Shown here piece by piece: positions 31,571-44,224 of a DNA stretch of 64,000 nt. The DNA comes from Isoetes taiwanensis (taxonomy: Eukaryota > Streptophyta > Lycopodiopsida > Isoetales > Isoetaceae), in the NCBI GenBank assembly GCA_021234155.1, contig JAJEKV010000005.1, forward strand, positions 930,001 to 994,000, in the 5' to 3' direction. The position numbers and the translations under genes are program-made. Position 1 is the stretch's first letter. The number at the start of each line of letters is the position of its first letter. A model generated the notes under the pieces. It saw nothing but the letters and a program-made list of their open reading frames with translations. It ran no database searches and was not told the origin of the DNA.

Positions 31571-34500
31571 AGGACAAAGAAACGTAGCTACCTTACCTAG
31601 ATGATCACTTTGGTTGCAAGAAAGATTTTTGGGTGTAGCAGGTTTCCACTGTCATTTTGGTGCTGATCTTCTCTTATATGTTGCTGGCATCAAATATCTC
31701 ACTCTCCAAAAGCGATAACCAAGAAAAACAAATCAGCTATAAAACTATGTACCTTAAACTCCTGAAAAGTACAGAACTATGATATAGTACTCCAAACAAA
31801 CATTCAACTCAATTGTGACTCTGAACCAGCCTCTACAATCAGACAGTTTACCATAAAATCCTTCAGGATTTTCAACGATCAAGAGGGATTCTAGAATGCT
31901 TTATTCATTTATGTGCAAGTTATTAAACAATTCCAAAATGGTGATTTACCTATTACCATGATTGATCCTCTCAACGCCGCTAGAAATGGTAGGCGTCATG
32001 CAAAATCAAACAAGACAAATAAAAAAATATCATCAAGATCTATTATGACAATCACTTAGAAAGATGATTTCACACAGCAGTCCTCTGTGATATCATCCTT
32101 GACCTTTTGATCAGATAGAATTTCGGACAATCTATCCAACAATAGTGTGACAATACGAATGCATAAAAGCATTTGCAATGAATAGGACTAACACGATAGT
32201 TTGGAAAATGGCAAGAATACGTGGTTCTATCTTAGATATTGGTGGCCTCCTCCACACAAGCAATAAGGTAAGGTTGTCTGCCTAGTCAGGTCATAATAAA
32301 AATGCACGCCCGAAAGTCAAGATATTTCGCGACGCATCGCATAACCATACGATTTTCGGGTTATCGAAGAGAAACCGAGCAACCACTCCATCGATCTATA
32401 TGGCTTTTAATAGTATCATTTATCAAGATTCTCCACATCGATAACCAGTAGTTATCAACCCTGCACTCAATAACAATAACTGAAAAACAAGGACTCTTCT
32501 CATAAAGAGTCCGTCAAGGACTGCCTTTGCATGGTCATAAACACAATGGAGGCTTCCATGTTATTTAGGACTAGTGGAAGTCGATACCTAAATCTCATGC
32601 AACAACAAGGATTAATTCTTAAGTAAAAATAATAACAAAAGCAAAACCAAAACTCCATGACACTAATAATGAGAGAAGAAGAAGAGCATTTTTAATTTGC
32701 TCATTAAAGACCAATTGCACACATCACGTTAGCATTGCTTTGGTCCCCTATTGCAATACTTTGGCCAAAGATAGGCCCAACATGGTTCAATAGTCTTCAT
32801 GATGTGTTTGTGACATTATGGAAACATATGTTCATAAAGACTATCCAGCTCCATGGATACAGGTCCCCAGCCCTGATAAAGATTATCTGTGCTAGTTTGA
32901 CAAAGTCCTTAGTCGGATGGTGTCCTCCTTAGCACCAACCCACTATTGTTCTTCTACCTCCATGCTGGATGTTTTCTTTCATATTTGAAGTTGTTCAATG
33001 CTCTAAAGAGTCATGGCAATAGGTCAATTGGAAGAAGGTATAGGAAGAAGCCATCTCTTATGAGGTTATCCCACCGTATCATTTAGTGGTATGATAATAT
33101 GAGGTCTATCGATGATCATTTGGATGTGGTAGAACATCTAATTGTGATGAGGCCATGAAATGCCTCAAGCTGGCAACAAGAAGTTTGATTATACAAGACT
33201 ACGTCACGCCTTGATTTTTCTTGACAATAGATTGCCATCCTTCAAAAAAAATAAAAAAAAGAAAAACAAATTTGACTAGATAAACCTGGAATAAATTTAG
33301 GAAGTGAGAAATGATAAAGCTCAAACTACACAATTTCCATACGATAATTGGAAAAGCAAGGAATCGGTCATGGATGGTAAGATTCTTAATTTTATAGGAC
33401 CGGAGGATGTTGATCGGGCTTCATCCACAAAAGCATTAAGGATTGGTCTTTACAACATGGTCATATTCCTCTCTTTGGTAACTGATTTTCAGCAACATGC
33501 TCTGGCCCTCGTATATATTTTCTACGACGCTTTAGAAATGCTACCAGGCTGCTTAGAAACGCTCAAAGGCTACTGGTGTCTATAGGGATCAGGCCGAGGG
33601 ATATTTAAATGGCATTTCTATATGTTAAGTGGGCATTCAAATTAAACGTTAGTGGAACATCTATTATTTAGAGAACCATTGGATTTGAGGGGTCCACGGG
33701 CGAACCCCATTTGGCTAGTAGATCCAAAGGAAAAATTGCCTTTCCTTTGCAAGAATAACCTGACTGTTTGGATGGATCCCAGAAGAGGGCCGATCTATTG
33801 ACAGAGGCTATTATTTTGAGCCAGGGAAAAAGGCTAGACTTGATATTTCCAATCCAGCCATAGCAAGAGTATATCAAGAAAAGAAGGATGTTTTGGAAAG
33901 GACACAAAATTTTGGAGCAATCTGTGAAGCTAGATTCTTCGTGGAGTAGTCTATGATTCAAGGTTAAAGGAACCTCGAACTTTTTTCTTGATTGCTTAGA
34001 GGTCGTTTTTACTTTTGAGTTATTCCCAAAAGCCTTCTAATGGAAATTACCCATTGTGTTTGTGTTTTGCTCTTGTGGGTGAGCAATGCCATCAGAGTAC
34101 TATTTTTGAGGTAGAACTATTTGTAGTCGGGCTCATACTAATCTTGTGGGTTAGTATCAATCGAGCATGGGGAGTTCTCGGGTAATTTCAAGGAGGGGGG
34201 GAACCTCAAATTTAGTTCTGGTAGCTCGATTGAACCTACTTTTGTTACTGTGGAATAAACCCACCATCTTCGAATTGAGATAGCGCATTCATTGGGGGAG
34301 CCACGCCGTAACGTACTTTGCTGGCTGCCGCCGAGAAGCCGCCAGATGAATGATGTCACACTTTCCAGAGTTGCCCGTATAATTAGATTCGACGAAAGCC
34401 GCTACACGTGATAATGCTTTTCCAAGCCATCAATGAGGATCATACATTCGTGAGGTAATGGACATGAGGGCCTCGTACTATGACCCAGACAACCACTTGA

Positions 34501-37500
34501 TCTATATATACTTCATCATGTATATTTAGAGAATATCGCCAATCATATTGTCGCTACGGTTTTTCCTCAAAACCTTCCTGGGCCGGGGGTTTTTAATCCG
34601 GCAAGAATACGCCTGCTGCATTTTGTATTGGATCCCTGTGAGGGTCGATTGATCTCGTGGATGATAAAAAAATTCAATTCAATTTAAAGTGGTAGGTTAA
34701 ATCTTTGATTTATAGGAATTACTAAAGCCCATAGTAAATTCCACATTTATGAACCTCTGCAATATGGTTGTCCATGATATGCACATGACCATCTTGTGAC
34801 TTCAAGAATAATCGCAGAATGAGTTAAGGGTGTTGGGTAATGCATTAGCATCGTTGTTTTGTGGGATTTTCCCGGGCGTTTTGATCTGGATCTCATGAAA
34901 CAATTAAACTAGCCACCAGACCGAAATAGGCTCATGTTCTTGTGAAATTGAGAACATCGAAGTAACCGAATAAGGACGCCCCGCCTTTTGACACTTTTTG
35001 CCTTTTATCGATGATTCAGAATTGGCTTATTTGCAAAAAGTGCATAAGGTAAGCAAGTTCCAAAGCTTCGGCCTTTCAAATCCTTTTATATGCATGATGT
35101 GGTCTTTTACCATCTAGATTTTATAGAAGGTCTTCAAAAACAAGTATACACCCCTTGAGAAGTTCTATAAATTTTCGAAAATGTTCAAAGGAACAAACAA
35201 AAACCAATATAATGGTGATTGGGATAGGAGAAGATTATTTATTATCATAAAAATTTAATAAATGAGGTTCCTGAACAAGTCGAGCAATATAATATATGGG
35301 TACAAGATCCTTTTATATACAAGACCCATTGCTCATACAATATTGGACCCACGTATCGGCCAACCAACTGTAGAAGCGTTTTTATTTCGAAAAAAGGCCC
35401 AAGGCTCAACTTTATTCCGACGTTTTTTCAACGGTAGATTCATGATTGGTTTATGTACTGTATTCCAAAACACCCTGCTCTCTCCGACTTATCGCAGCTG
35501 TTGACGGAGTTAGCCGAGGCTTATTTCTTCGAGTCATGCGTTCATCCCATACTCTGACGAAAGAGCTTCACAAGTTGCATTGCCCTTCTAATCCCACACG
35601 ACATTGTTGATCCGGGCTTACATATGATTATAGATGGAATATGGAAGTGCGAAAGAGAATTGCACGTAGTATGATGTCTATATAGTACGATGGCGTGTGA
35701 AAAGACTATTTGAAGATGAACAGAAAGTTAATGTACAAAATGTGCGGTCCAATTATCAATACTATATGGATGCCCGTACTTTAAGGACCTCGCCTTTCTA
35801 GAGAAATGGAAAAGATGTAGAGAAAACACAAAAAATTCATTTTGAGAGCCTAGGTGCAAAGCAAATAAATTATGATATCTAAAAGAAATGGTCTAATTCC
35901 CTTTAGGGGCGGTATAATTAAAATAAACCTTGAGTATCTTTATTTGGATGAAACGCTTCATCTTGCACTTTGAGTTCCAGACCTTAAAACTAGTTTGGCG
36001 CTTCTGGACAAGCAACTAGCTATGGTTAGAGCATTGAATATGAACATGGATACTTTACCAAGCACGACAGGTATTAGGAGACCATGTGATGCCAATGTTA
36101 TTCGAGACATGTAAGACAATAAATGTTATTCACACTATAAGCAAAATGGAGTAAAATGGACTTCTACCATACATAGAGCAAGACTACATGAGTGCCAACA
36201 TTTCAAAAAGGAAAAACAATTCGATCTCTACAACGTTTCAGAGACTTGGAATTAAAATGTGCATAAGACTAATTCTTCAAACATGAGAATTGAAGATGAA
36301 CAACGTGCTTTCAGACCTTCAAATTGATAATTAAGCGAAGAATTCAAGATTTGTTTTTCAAAAATCTCAAAGATGAATCCATCCAAGCCGGGAGGAGGAG
36401 ACTATCCCGCATCTTATGAAATACCATCAAGATACTCTTAATCTCATGGCTCGAGGAATCTTATGTATACTTTTGTCGAGTGGGGCTTGGGTCTTAAAAG
36501 ACCCGACAATATCAATTGATCAATCATACCCATCAATCAATCAATCAATATGCTTTTGATAGATTACTATCGGCCGAGAGGAACTTGCCTATTCTTGTGA
36601 ACGGTAGGCAATTTTTGGACGATCAATATGCTTCACCACGACATTCTTCGTGAGGATCCCTTTGTGCAATAGCACGCTGGTTCATTGCTTCAATGTCCAT
36701 AATTGACCAAGGCGCATAGCCACTTATAGATGATGTAGTGCATGAACCAACATGGCAAGAAGTTCCACAACGAACAAAAGGAATTATTTGGCTTTTTCTA
36801 CCACAAAGATTATAAGAAAACCGGCGCCTTACATCCAAATATTAGTTACCGGCCAATTCAAGGGCTTAAGCAAATAATTCAATCGACACCTTTTAGTGGT
36901 TTCCAAGAACTCGATCCTCCATCGTTTCCTTTCATAGCTCCGGGCTCTGTGCCAATCAAGCAACAAATCTCCTTTTTTCACAACTTGGAAGCAAAATTAA
37001 TTCATTCCATCTATGTACCGCAGAACTCCTCGCAAATACAAAGCTTGCCCCATCCAAAAATCCATATCATACATGCTAAATCTCAAGCCTCCAACATGGC
37101 CAAATCCCGCCTAAGAAGCCGCTAAATCCGTGTTGAATACATAGAGGGCTTTCCCCGCATCCAAACTCCAATCAATTGCGATTCTCATATATTCATCATC
37201 AATCCTACTAATGGATTCAAAAACAAGAGTTGCCGTGAAAATGTAGACTTTGTCGGACTAATTCACTCCGTGACATATGGCATGGCAAGGTAAAATTTGC
37301 ACACAAAAGTAGTTATCTCCAAGTGAAGTGTGGCTTGTTTTATTCTTCCGCCCACACCATGCTGCTTTTACCTCAAGACGGATCATCAATACCGCTTTGG
37401 TTACGCATTTCCACCGCATGGGCCGTTAGGGTTTCAAATCCGTAAATGTCTGCGGTTGATCCGTCCTCGCCTGCCATGGATCCGAGAGATGATGAGGGAA

Positions 37501-38560
37501 TTGACTTATCCCTGGCAACATGGCAGGGACGATGGAGGGTCATTTGGAAATCCCTCGACATTTGTATTCTATATGCCGAAAGCTTGACATGGAGCGGATT
37601 TCTCGGCCTTAAGGCGAATGGTCTAAATTTGGTCAGAGAAGTCCTTCCATGGCAAGATATCTCCATCCATGTTTCTGCATGAAGAAATTCATGGTCGCTT
37701 CCATCCCCACAATGTGATGGCATAGCCTATTATAAAGCCGCCCACCACACTTAAATCCAACTAATCTGATTTGAGTTTGCAAACATGTTGCATCATCCGC
37801 CTCAACCGTAAAACCCTAATACTTTAAGAACCCTAAAATTTGAGACAAGCCTCACCAAGACCAGAGGAGGGGTACCAAATTTCTCCGCGAACCGCTTTTG
37901 TTGCAAGGGTCGAGATGCTAAAATGCCGATTTGGCTGAAAAATTTCAAAATCTCTAAAGATTTGGTACTGCCAAAGCCTCAAAGAATGGGATTCCTTCGC
38001 GTTGTAGCCAACATCCAAGCCCCTCCATCCCCCGCCAGGGTAGAAAATTTCTAATGCTTGGGAAAGGAGCCGCGAGAAGATTCAAGAGAAAAGTCTGGGA
38101 TGCACCTAATTGGGAGGAGAAAAAAATAGGAGGAACTGGTGTAGACCTCGAGGCACGATCCGCTCATTGCTTATTAGATTTATGATGTGGCTGCTATGTT
38201 GGGCCGGTTTGATGATATGGGAAGCAAGAGAGATAAGTCATGGTCCTAAGTCTCGATCGGTTCCTGACCAATTGCGCCGTTTTTCAAAAATTCGCCTCAA
38301 CCCGCAACTAATTACGGGGGGCGATGTTCAAGGCATACAGCACGGTTCGCCAAGCTTAACCCCCAAAACCATTTGTCCTGAAACTTTTTAGCCTAAAGAC
38401 TCAAGTTTCCCTGCAGTTTTGAACCGCCCGCAAGCAAAAAGCTATTGTTCACCGCCGGAAAACCAAGAAAAACTCCTAATTGTAGTATGAAATTTTTCCC
38501 AACATTTTTGCCTACATGATAATTTTGGAAAAGTAATCGGACATGGGCTTAAACCTCGGT
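31571..38560. other. Unassigned 7-kb stretch
   Basis: AT-rich sequence with a short A-rich tract at 33246-33275 and scattered open stretches: 33304-33585, 35262-35504, 36742-37125 (127 codons, plus) and 37373-37723 (minus). None shows a motif, signal peptide or repeat I can support; adjoining frames are full of stops. I see no RNA gene. Likely decayed intergenic or transposon sequence. Confidence 0.35.
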
Positions 38561-38576
38561 ATTTCCCGAACCAAGC

Positions 38577-39718
38577 CCCAAACCCGGGTTACTGACGTCT
38601 CAAGGCAGAGCATTGATTGCTGGCCCTGCCGGGTTCGCCCAGCCGAACTCCACTGGCGGGGCCTCTGACGGCCAGTACCGGACAAACCTGTTTTGCTCAA
38701 ACCTGTTATTCATCTTCTTCCACAGACCAATTTTAAGATCCGAATTATCTTGTCTTTATGGCTTGTACGTCCAGCACCCTATCCGTAACGATTTTGATCT
38801 CAGCATGATGGCTTTTGTAGCCCTGGCCGAATCCATTCAGATTCTAATTCCATCTCTCTGAGGATAATTCCCCGGCAAAGATTTTGATTTTGCAACTCCG
38901 GCATTCAGTTATTGGAATGATGCCTTGGATGGATTAATAAAGGCCATAGAAGATATGATCCAAGATTGAGGAATTCGTTTTTCTCCCTGTTTGCAATTTT
39001 CCCAAAATCAGAGCGTTCCAACAGGAAACGAGGCCGAAACAAGAATTTCAGAACATTTGGGGATGAAGCAAGCAGAAAAGGAAGCTGAATAAGGATTTCA
39101 GGAGCATTTGAGGATGAATCAAGCAGAAGAAGAAGTGGGAATAAGGGATTTCAGAACATTTGAGGATGAATCAAGCAGAAAAGATAGAGAATTGAAACAG
39201 GAAAATGACAAGGGGATGAAAATTTTCAGAGTTCTTGAGATTAAATCAAAAACAATTGGAAGGAAGATATGCATGATGGATTGGTCGATTCTTCGCCAAA
39301 AAAAGCGAAGCTGGGAAAAAGATTCTAGGGTTTTAGAACGCCCAAATTTTTAAGATCAAATTCAGCGAGCAGTAGAAAGCCTGTTTCCAAAACATGGAAT
39401 CCATGGTTTGGAAGAATAGAATAATTCTAGTTTCAAAATTATTTCTGGTCTTTCAAGAAATGGGGCAGATCGAAGGGGTCACAATTTCAGGAGATCAAAG
39501 GGGATTTGAGTTTTAGTTACAGATTCATACATGCTTTTTCTGGATATAAAACAAAGTTCTGATTCATACGTACTGGTCTACGTACCGGCTCTGCCATGCA
39601 GAGGCCCCGCCGGTGGTTGCCTGGACGAAACCCGGCAGGGCAGTAATCAATGCCTCTGCCATCTGCCAGCTAAGCTCTTGCCATCTGCCTTGAGACGTCA
39701 GTAACTCAGGGTTTGGGG
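38577..39718. mobile_element. Inverted-repeat element of about 1.14 kb
   Basis: Left arm 38577-38681 and right arm 39584-39718 are reverse complements over about 105-135 bp, including a 21-bp perfect match (38589-38609 with 39684-39704) and GGCGGGGCCTCTG / CAGAGGCCCCGCC. The right arm has about 30 bp extra (CTGCCATCTGCCAGC). The interior is AT-rich and non-coding and contains a three-unit tandem repeat. It resembles a non-autonomous inverted-repeat transposon; no target duplication could be fixed. Confidence 0.75.
39044..39195. repeat. Three-unit minisatellite inside the inverted-repeat element
   Basis: Units of about 50 bp start at 39044, 39093 and 39146, each with GATTTCAGAACATTTGAGGA and ATGAATCAAGCAGAA in variant form. 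Purine-rich, non-coding. Confidence 0.8.
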
Positions 39719-40049
39719 TTCGCTTGGGCGAACCCGATAGCAATGCCACGGTATCCTGCCCGGCGACGCACCGCCACATCATTTTGGCGGGTTCGCTCGT
39801 CAGCGCAGGCGAATTTTGGGCCGCTTTGCGAACCCAAGCAATCGACAAGTTGGTTTCGGGGAGCCAATAAAGGTGGTGTCCATGGCCGGCCCGATGCGCC
39901 AGCCAGGTTCGTTTGGATGCAGTGCCAAATAAGTTATGCCTAGAAAAGGCTTCCAACCCATTCCAGCCTTAATAAGGGTCAATATCACAATGGTCGTTAT
40001 AATCTTCCTGTGGCGTACATCTATCCATTATGTCCTATCATCTATCCCA

Positions 40050-40235
40050 TTAAGAAATTAAGAAGGAATGTGTTCTGGTTCTCTGATTTGCAGCACCGGC
40101 GGCACATGTCAAGAACATATCAAATTCAAGGAATAACTGATGAAGCTTCCCAACAACACACGCCTCACATACACCCATTAATGCAATGTTGCCTGCCGAT
40201 AGACCATCCACGGTTCTATCAGAGGCTATATCCAA
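40050..40235 (-). pseudogene. Possible copia GAG-pre-integrase fragment, minus strand
   Basis: Contains VCEACVVGKLHQLF, like the C-x-x-C-x-x-GK block at the end of the copia pre-integrase domain. Sequence beyond it does not continue into a readable integrase, so this is a short remnant or a chance match. Confidence 0.3.
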
Positions 40236-40994
40236 TAAATATTGATATTAACATATGCAAAACGATGATGCCACAATGTAGTTGATTCATCTCATCAAGT
40301 CATAAGATTCACAAAATAATCCATCAAGTAAGCTCATACATATGACCTTCTCGAGGCAACTCTTGGGCACAACTATCTTGGATGAATCTATAGGAATCGC
40401 CTATCAAACCGTGAGGCATGTTGGTTAAGAACGTTTATATTTAGTATCGTGAGCAATGTTTGGATACTTGGGAGTTGACATGGCACCAAAGAGAGGTTGA
40501 GGTGTGGAATTATGATACTAATGGTTCTGGCTTCTTTGAGACAATTAGAGATGTTATCCCGAGGAGGAGGGAGCATCATAGTAATAGAAGCAACTAATGA
40601 TGATGTTGAGATATGGATTAGTGAAATAATTGGCATTGTTTTATTCCCACTATTTGAGGAATGCTTCACCAAATCTATGAGCCATCCATGAGGACATGGT
40701 TAAATTTAGAAGGGAGATTGTAGCAGACCCCATGGGAGACCAGTCTAGATCTTGGTGTGGAGTTCACGAACTCCGGAGATAAATGGATAGTTTAATTACT
40801 CATAAACATCTAGGGCGATTTTGCCCAGTTGGCTAAGGCATGTCCGGTTGGAACGATACATTTTTTATATCAAGTGGGCTCGAGTTTGAGTCTCCATGGG
40901 GCCAAGTATGGCCCAGAATCCCGTTAAATCAGAAGTCTCCATGGGGCCAAGTATGGCTCCGAATACCGCTGGACATTAGGTCATGACTTGGGTA

Positions 40995-41245
40995 AGGGAG
41001 CAGAAAATTATATTGACAACAACCAAAGTTGTATAGTAATGACAAAAACCCCGGTTTTTACATGAAAGAAGGACAAAGCACTGAAATGGAGACGCATACA
41101 TAAGGATGGTAAATAAGGGCCAACTTAGGTTGAAATTTATACACTTTCGGATAAGCAGTTAGCAAATATTTTTACAAAGGCCTCAGGATGTAAAAAAGAT
41201 TTCTGAAATTACGTACAGCTAAATTGTAAAAGACATAGACAGATT
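40995..41245 (+). pseudogene. Copia RNase H C-terminal remnant, plus strand
   Basis: Frameshifted text recalls the end of copia RNase H: a DNNQSC-like VMTK block (about 41010-41045), HERRTKH (about 41062-41085), then MVNKGQLRLKFI (41108-41143), an LDKQLANIFTKAS-like part (about 41145-41185) and KRFLKLRTAKL (about 41195-41228). It ends just before a TG-beginning LTR, as expected of pol. Upstream copia sequence is not recognised. Confidence 0.75.
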
Positions 41246-41263
41246 TATGATTTGAAAGTGGAA

Positions 41264-41690
41264 TGTTAGGAATATGTCAGGTTCATATCATAGCCTGAAA
41301 GCACTAACTGAAGATCACATATGTTGTTCAGTGATGTGTTATTGTAAAAAGGACTACCCGAGATGTAGACAAAATTTCACCAGTGATGTATTATTGTAAA
41401 AAAAAGACCATTTGAGTGTAATAATATTTCAGGATTACAATTCAGTTTATGAAGACATGGATATATCATTTATGAACGGAAGTTGGATATATATATATGG
41501 GAGAATTGATGTTTGAAAGTTCAAGTGAAGGTGAAAATTTATAAGGAAACATTTATGTTAATTATTATGGATGTTCAATGGTTCAAATGAACCATTGTAA
41601 AACATTAATTCGAAAAACTTAATATTTAGATCTTCAGTTCAATCTTTTGGGAAGCAATTCGAGGTTTGAAAAACTTCCAATCCAAAAACA
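41264..41690 (+). repeat. 3' LTR of the copia remnant (right end provisional)
   Basis: Starts TGTTAGGAATATGTCAGG, a common copia LTR opening, after the purine-rich GAAAGTGGAA. It contains a TATA-like GGATATATATATATGG at about 41487. A CA end is possible at 41690 (TCCAAAAACA). No partner LTR is in the window. Confidence 0.5.
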
Positions 41691-42076
41691 TAGCTAGGAT
41701 ATTTGTACGATAAGCCGAGGGAGCAATCAACTAACTCGGTTAGGCAAAATCATCGGAATTGCAGTGCATAAATAAACCAAAGTTTTATAGATTAAATAGA
41801 CACGCAAAGCCATTTTGGAGAAGATTTTGAGGTTTGGCCAAACCTAAAATGTTTTGTTCGATTTCATGAACAAAGGAATGGGCTGTAATGTTTCCATGGT
41901 TTATTGAAAGTCGGGTTATATTATATAGCCTTAAGCTATTGAATTTTAATTTTTCAAACTTAGTTGAAATTTCTAATGCAAAATGGGAATCTCCAAATTC
42001 GAGTTGAATATTGTGTGATGAAAAAATGACGCTCGAGTATACATTGAAATTGGTTTGAACTATTGTCAATGCTAAG

Positions 42077-43675
42077 TGTGACGTTCCCAGGGAATATACG
42101 CCATAAATATGTATATTCCCTCGACCCGTTACCATACAAGTTCACAAATGTAGCCTTGTATACTTTGAAGTGGCAGGGGCACATATCTAAGTTAATTGTT
42201 TAACTTAGATAACCTTAGGATAAGGCCCATTTCCACATGGCCTTATCCTATTGGGCAACCGCCACACGCCCCATCCTAGAGGTGCCACGCAGCATCCCAT
42301 GTGGGTCCTAGCCTATTGGCTCAAACCCAACCCTAGCCCCTTTTCCTAACTTAGCACTTAACACTTCTTCTACAAAAACTCGCTTTCGAGCATCGCTCGT
42401 CGTAGCTCTGCCAAGCCGCAGCAGCTCAAGTGTGTGTATGATCATAGAGGGAGCACCACCTCCCACCGCCAAGGAAGCAATGGAGAATAACCTGTGGGAT
42501 GGGAGGAAGCGCCTCGAGTAGGTAGGTGAGTAGAGTCGGTAGTTCATCCGGAAGTTAGCACTCCGATGGGTCTCAGAGCAAGTATCTGGAGTAGAGCCAT
42601 CCTAGAATTTTTTTGATGAACATTCCTTGAACCCTAATCAAGAAACCCAACCTCCTAGTTAGATATGTATGATTAGGCAGATGTTCTTATTATGACATCA
42701 TGATAGCGGATGGGATGTTGGTTGACTATGTTTGCTCCTCTCAGATTGGGAAGGGGGTTAGGAGACCTAGGGCCATATGTAGTATGTCCTAGTATAGATC
42801 CCTTAGTTCCTATTAGTTGCGGCCTGCATAGAACCCACCTAACTATTAGGCTATGATGTGACTCACACTACACAACTGGGGCTAGAGGCACAAGCGAGGA
42901 GGATCCCCTCGAAAGAGGGGGCTACTGGGATCCCATAGGGGCTAGCTTATGGCTCCACTTTCGTAGGGTCAGGCATGGGTCCGACACCCCTGGGCGATGT
43001 GGTGTCAGCCTCGCCTCTCAAGAGAGCTGCGTTAGCTTGGCTCTTGTTTTTGGGGGTACAGCTGGGTATGAATCGGTGGTGTTAGTCACAATTTTCTAGC
43101 CGAGGAGCCTCTAGGACCTCTGAGGGGGAGATGCAAACCTTCTATCGACCGTGTGGAGGATGTAACCCGAGAGTAGTCCCATGGGTGATGCCATGGGATT
43201 ACAGATCCCGAAGGGCTAGAGTCGTCAAAGCCTGATCTAGCCCATCCGAAAGTATGTGCAATGTGAGGGGCTAGATGGAGGGTCAACCCTTAGCCATTGT
43301 TCATGTCACCACCATTGTTATGACCTCCTAGCTCGCTTTTATCTTGAGACCATCCAAATACCTACCTCCTTATGAGCCTGAGCCATGTAGGAGCTCTCAT
43401 GTTTTGTGGCATATGATTATGATCTTTGCGACTATGGATATGTGGATGAGCTACCCTTCGAGGTGTGTTTGTATTGTTATTGCTAGTTCTGACGATGTTT
43501 GTGCTCACTGGTGATAGGAGCCCATAGGGAAGGGCGTGCAAGACACCTTTTTTAGGTCCCCTTCCCCGCATCACGATTAGCTCGGAGTGATAGACTGGGG
43601 CCCGGGTGGGGCGGGTTGAAGAACCGATGGGGGATTTCTGTCATGTCGAGTGTACCACGGTGCCGATATTTAGCA
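42077..43675 (+). repeat. 5' LTR of the large chromovirus
   Basis: Begins TGTGACGTTCCCAGGG. It aligns along its length with 57837-59447 with many small indels. Two hairpins sit near its start (42185-42210, 42217-42249). It ends near TTAGCA, nine bases before TGGTATC. Open frames inside (for example minus 43086-43574) are not conserved in the other LTR and are not genes. Confidence 0.85.
42185..42249. repeat. Double hairpin in the chromovirus LTR
   Basis: ATCTAAGTTA/TAACTTAGAT is closely followed by AGGATAAGGCC-AT/ATGGCCTTATCCT. Both stems recur in the 3' LTR (57943-57968, 57976-58008). Confidence 0.8.
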
Positions 43676-43684
43676 GGGAGCCAA

Positions 43685-43696
43685 TGGTATCCAGAG
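43685..43696 (+). other. Primer-site-like sequence after the 5' LTR
   Basis: TGGTATCCAGAG resembles the initiator Met-tRNA site TGGTATCAGAGC with one extra C. It is nine bases after the presumed LTR end. Confidence 0.6.
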
Positions 43697-44224
43697 TAAT
43701 GTTCTTGGTTGACCAGAAATAGCACCTGACCATAACCATGAAAGTAGCCAACAAGTTTAATAGGGTGAAATGAAAATTTCCACCAACAAACCGAAAAATA
43801 GGAAAATTTTTTCTCCTGTAGAAGGTCCCAAAATAGGTTAAGTGTTAGATCTAAGAAAGAACGAGTCAAATTCACCTTTCTAGTAAATTTGAAGTGAAAA
43901 ATTATGCATCTGCATCAAATTTCACCTAATATGGGTCAAGAATCATGCCAACTGAGACCGAAAGTGAAAATGGTGCAAATTCATACTAACACCTAAACTA
44001 TTAGGAAAATTTGAAAATTTTAAGTATAATACGAAATTAAAAAATGTGCTAATTAAATTAAATTGGAGTAATTAATAGGGGGCTAATTATTACACCTATT
44101 AATGGTAGGAGAATATTCCTTAGAGCACCTCCTTTAAATATCCTTTCCACCTCATTTCCCCCAACTTTTCTTCCACCTTATTCTCTTGCTCACTTACATC
44201 ATCCATTTCCTAGACCAGTGAAAT

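Noticed and set aside
36742-37125. 127-codon plus-strand open frame
   Set aside because: No start context, motif, splice border or repeat relation; length is within chance for this composition. Not listed as a gene.
40050-40672. Complete minus-strand copia element
   Set aside because: Only a single pre-integrase-like motif; no integrase or RT follows, and the nearby copia tail at 40995-41245 is on the other strand.
43086-43875. Minus-strand open frames in the 5' LTR of the large chromovirus
   Set aside because: Not maintained in the other LTR; artefacts of GC-rich LTR sequence.
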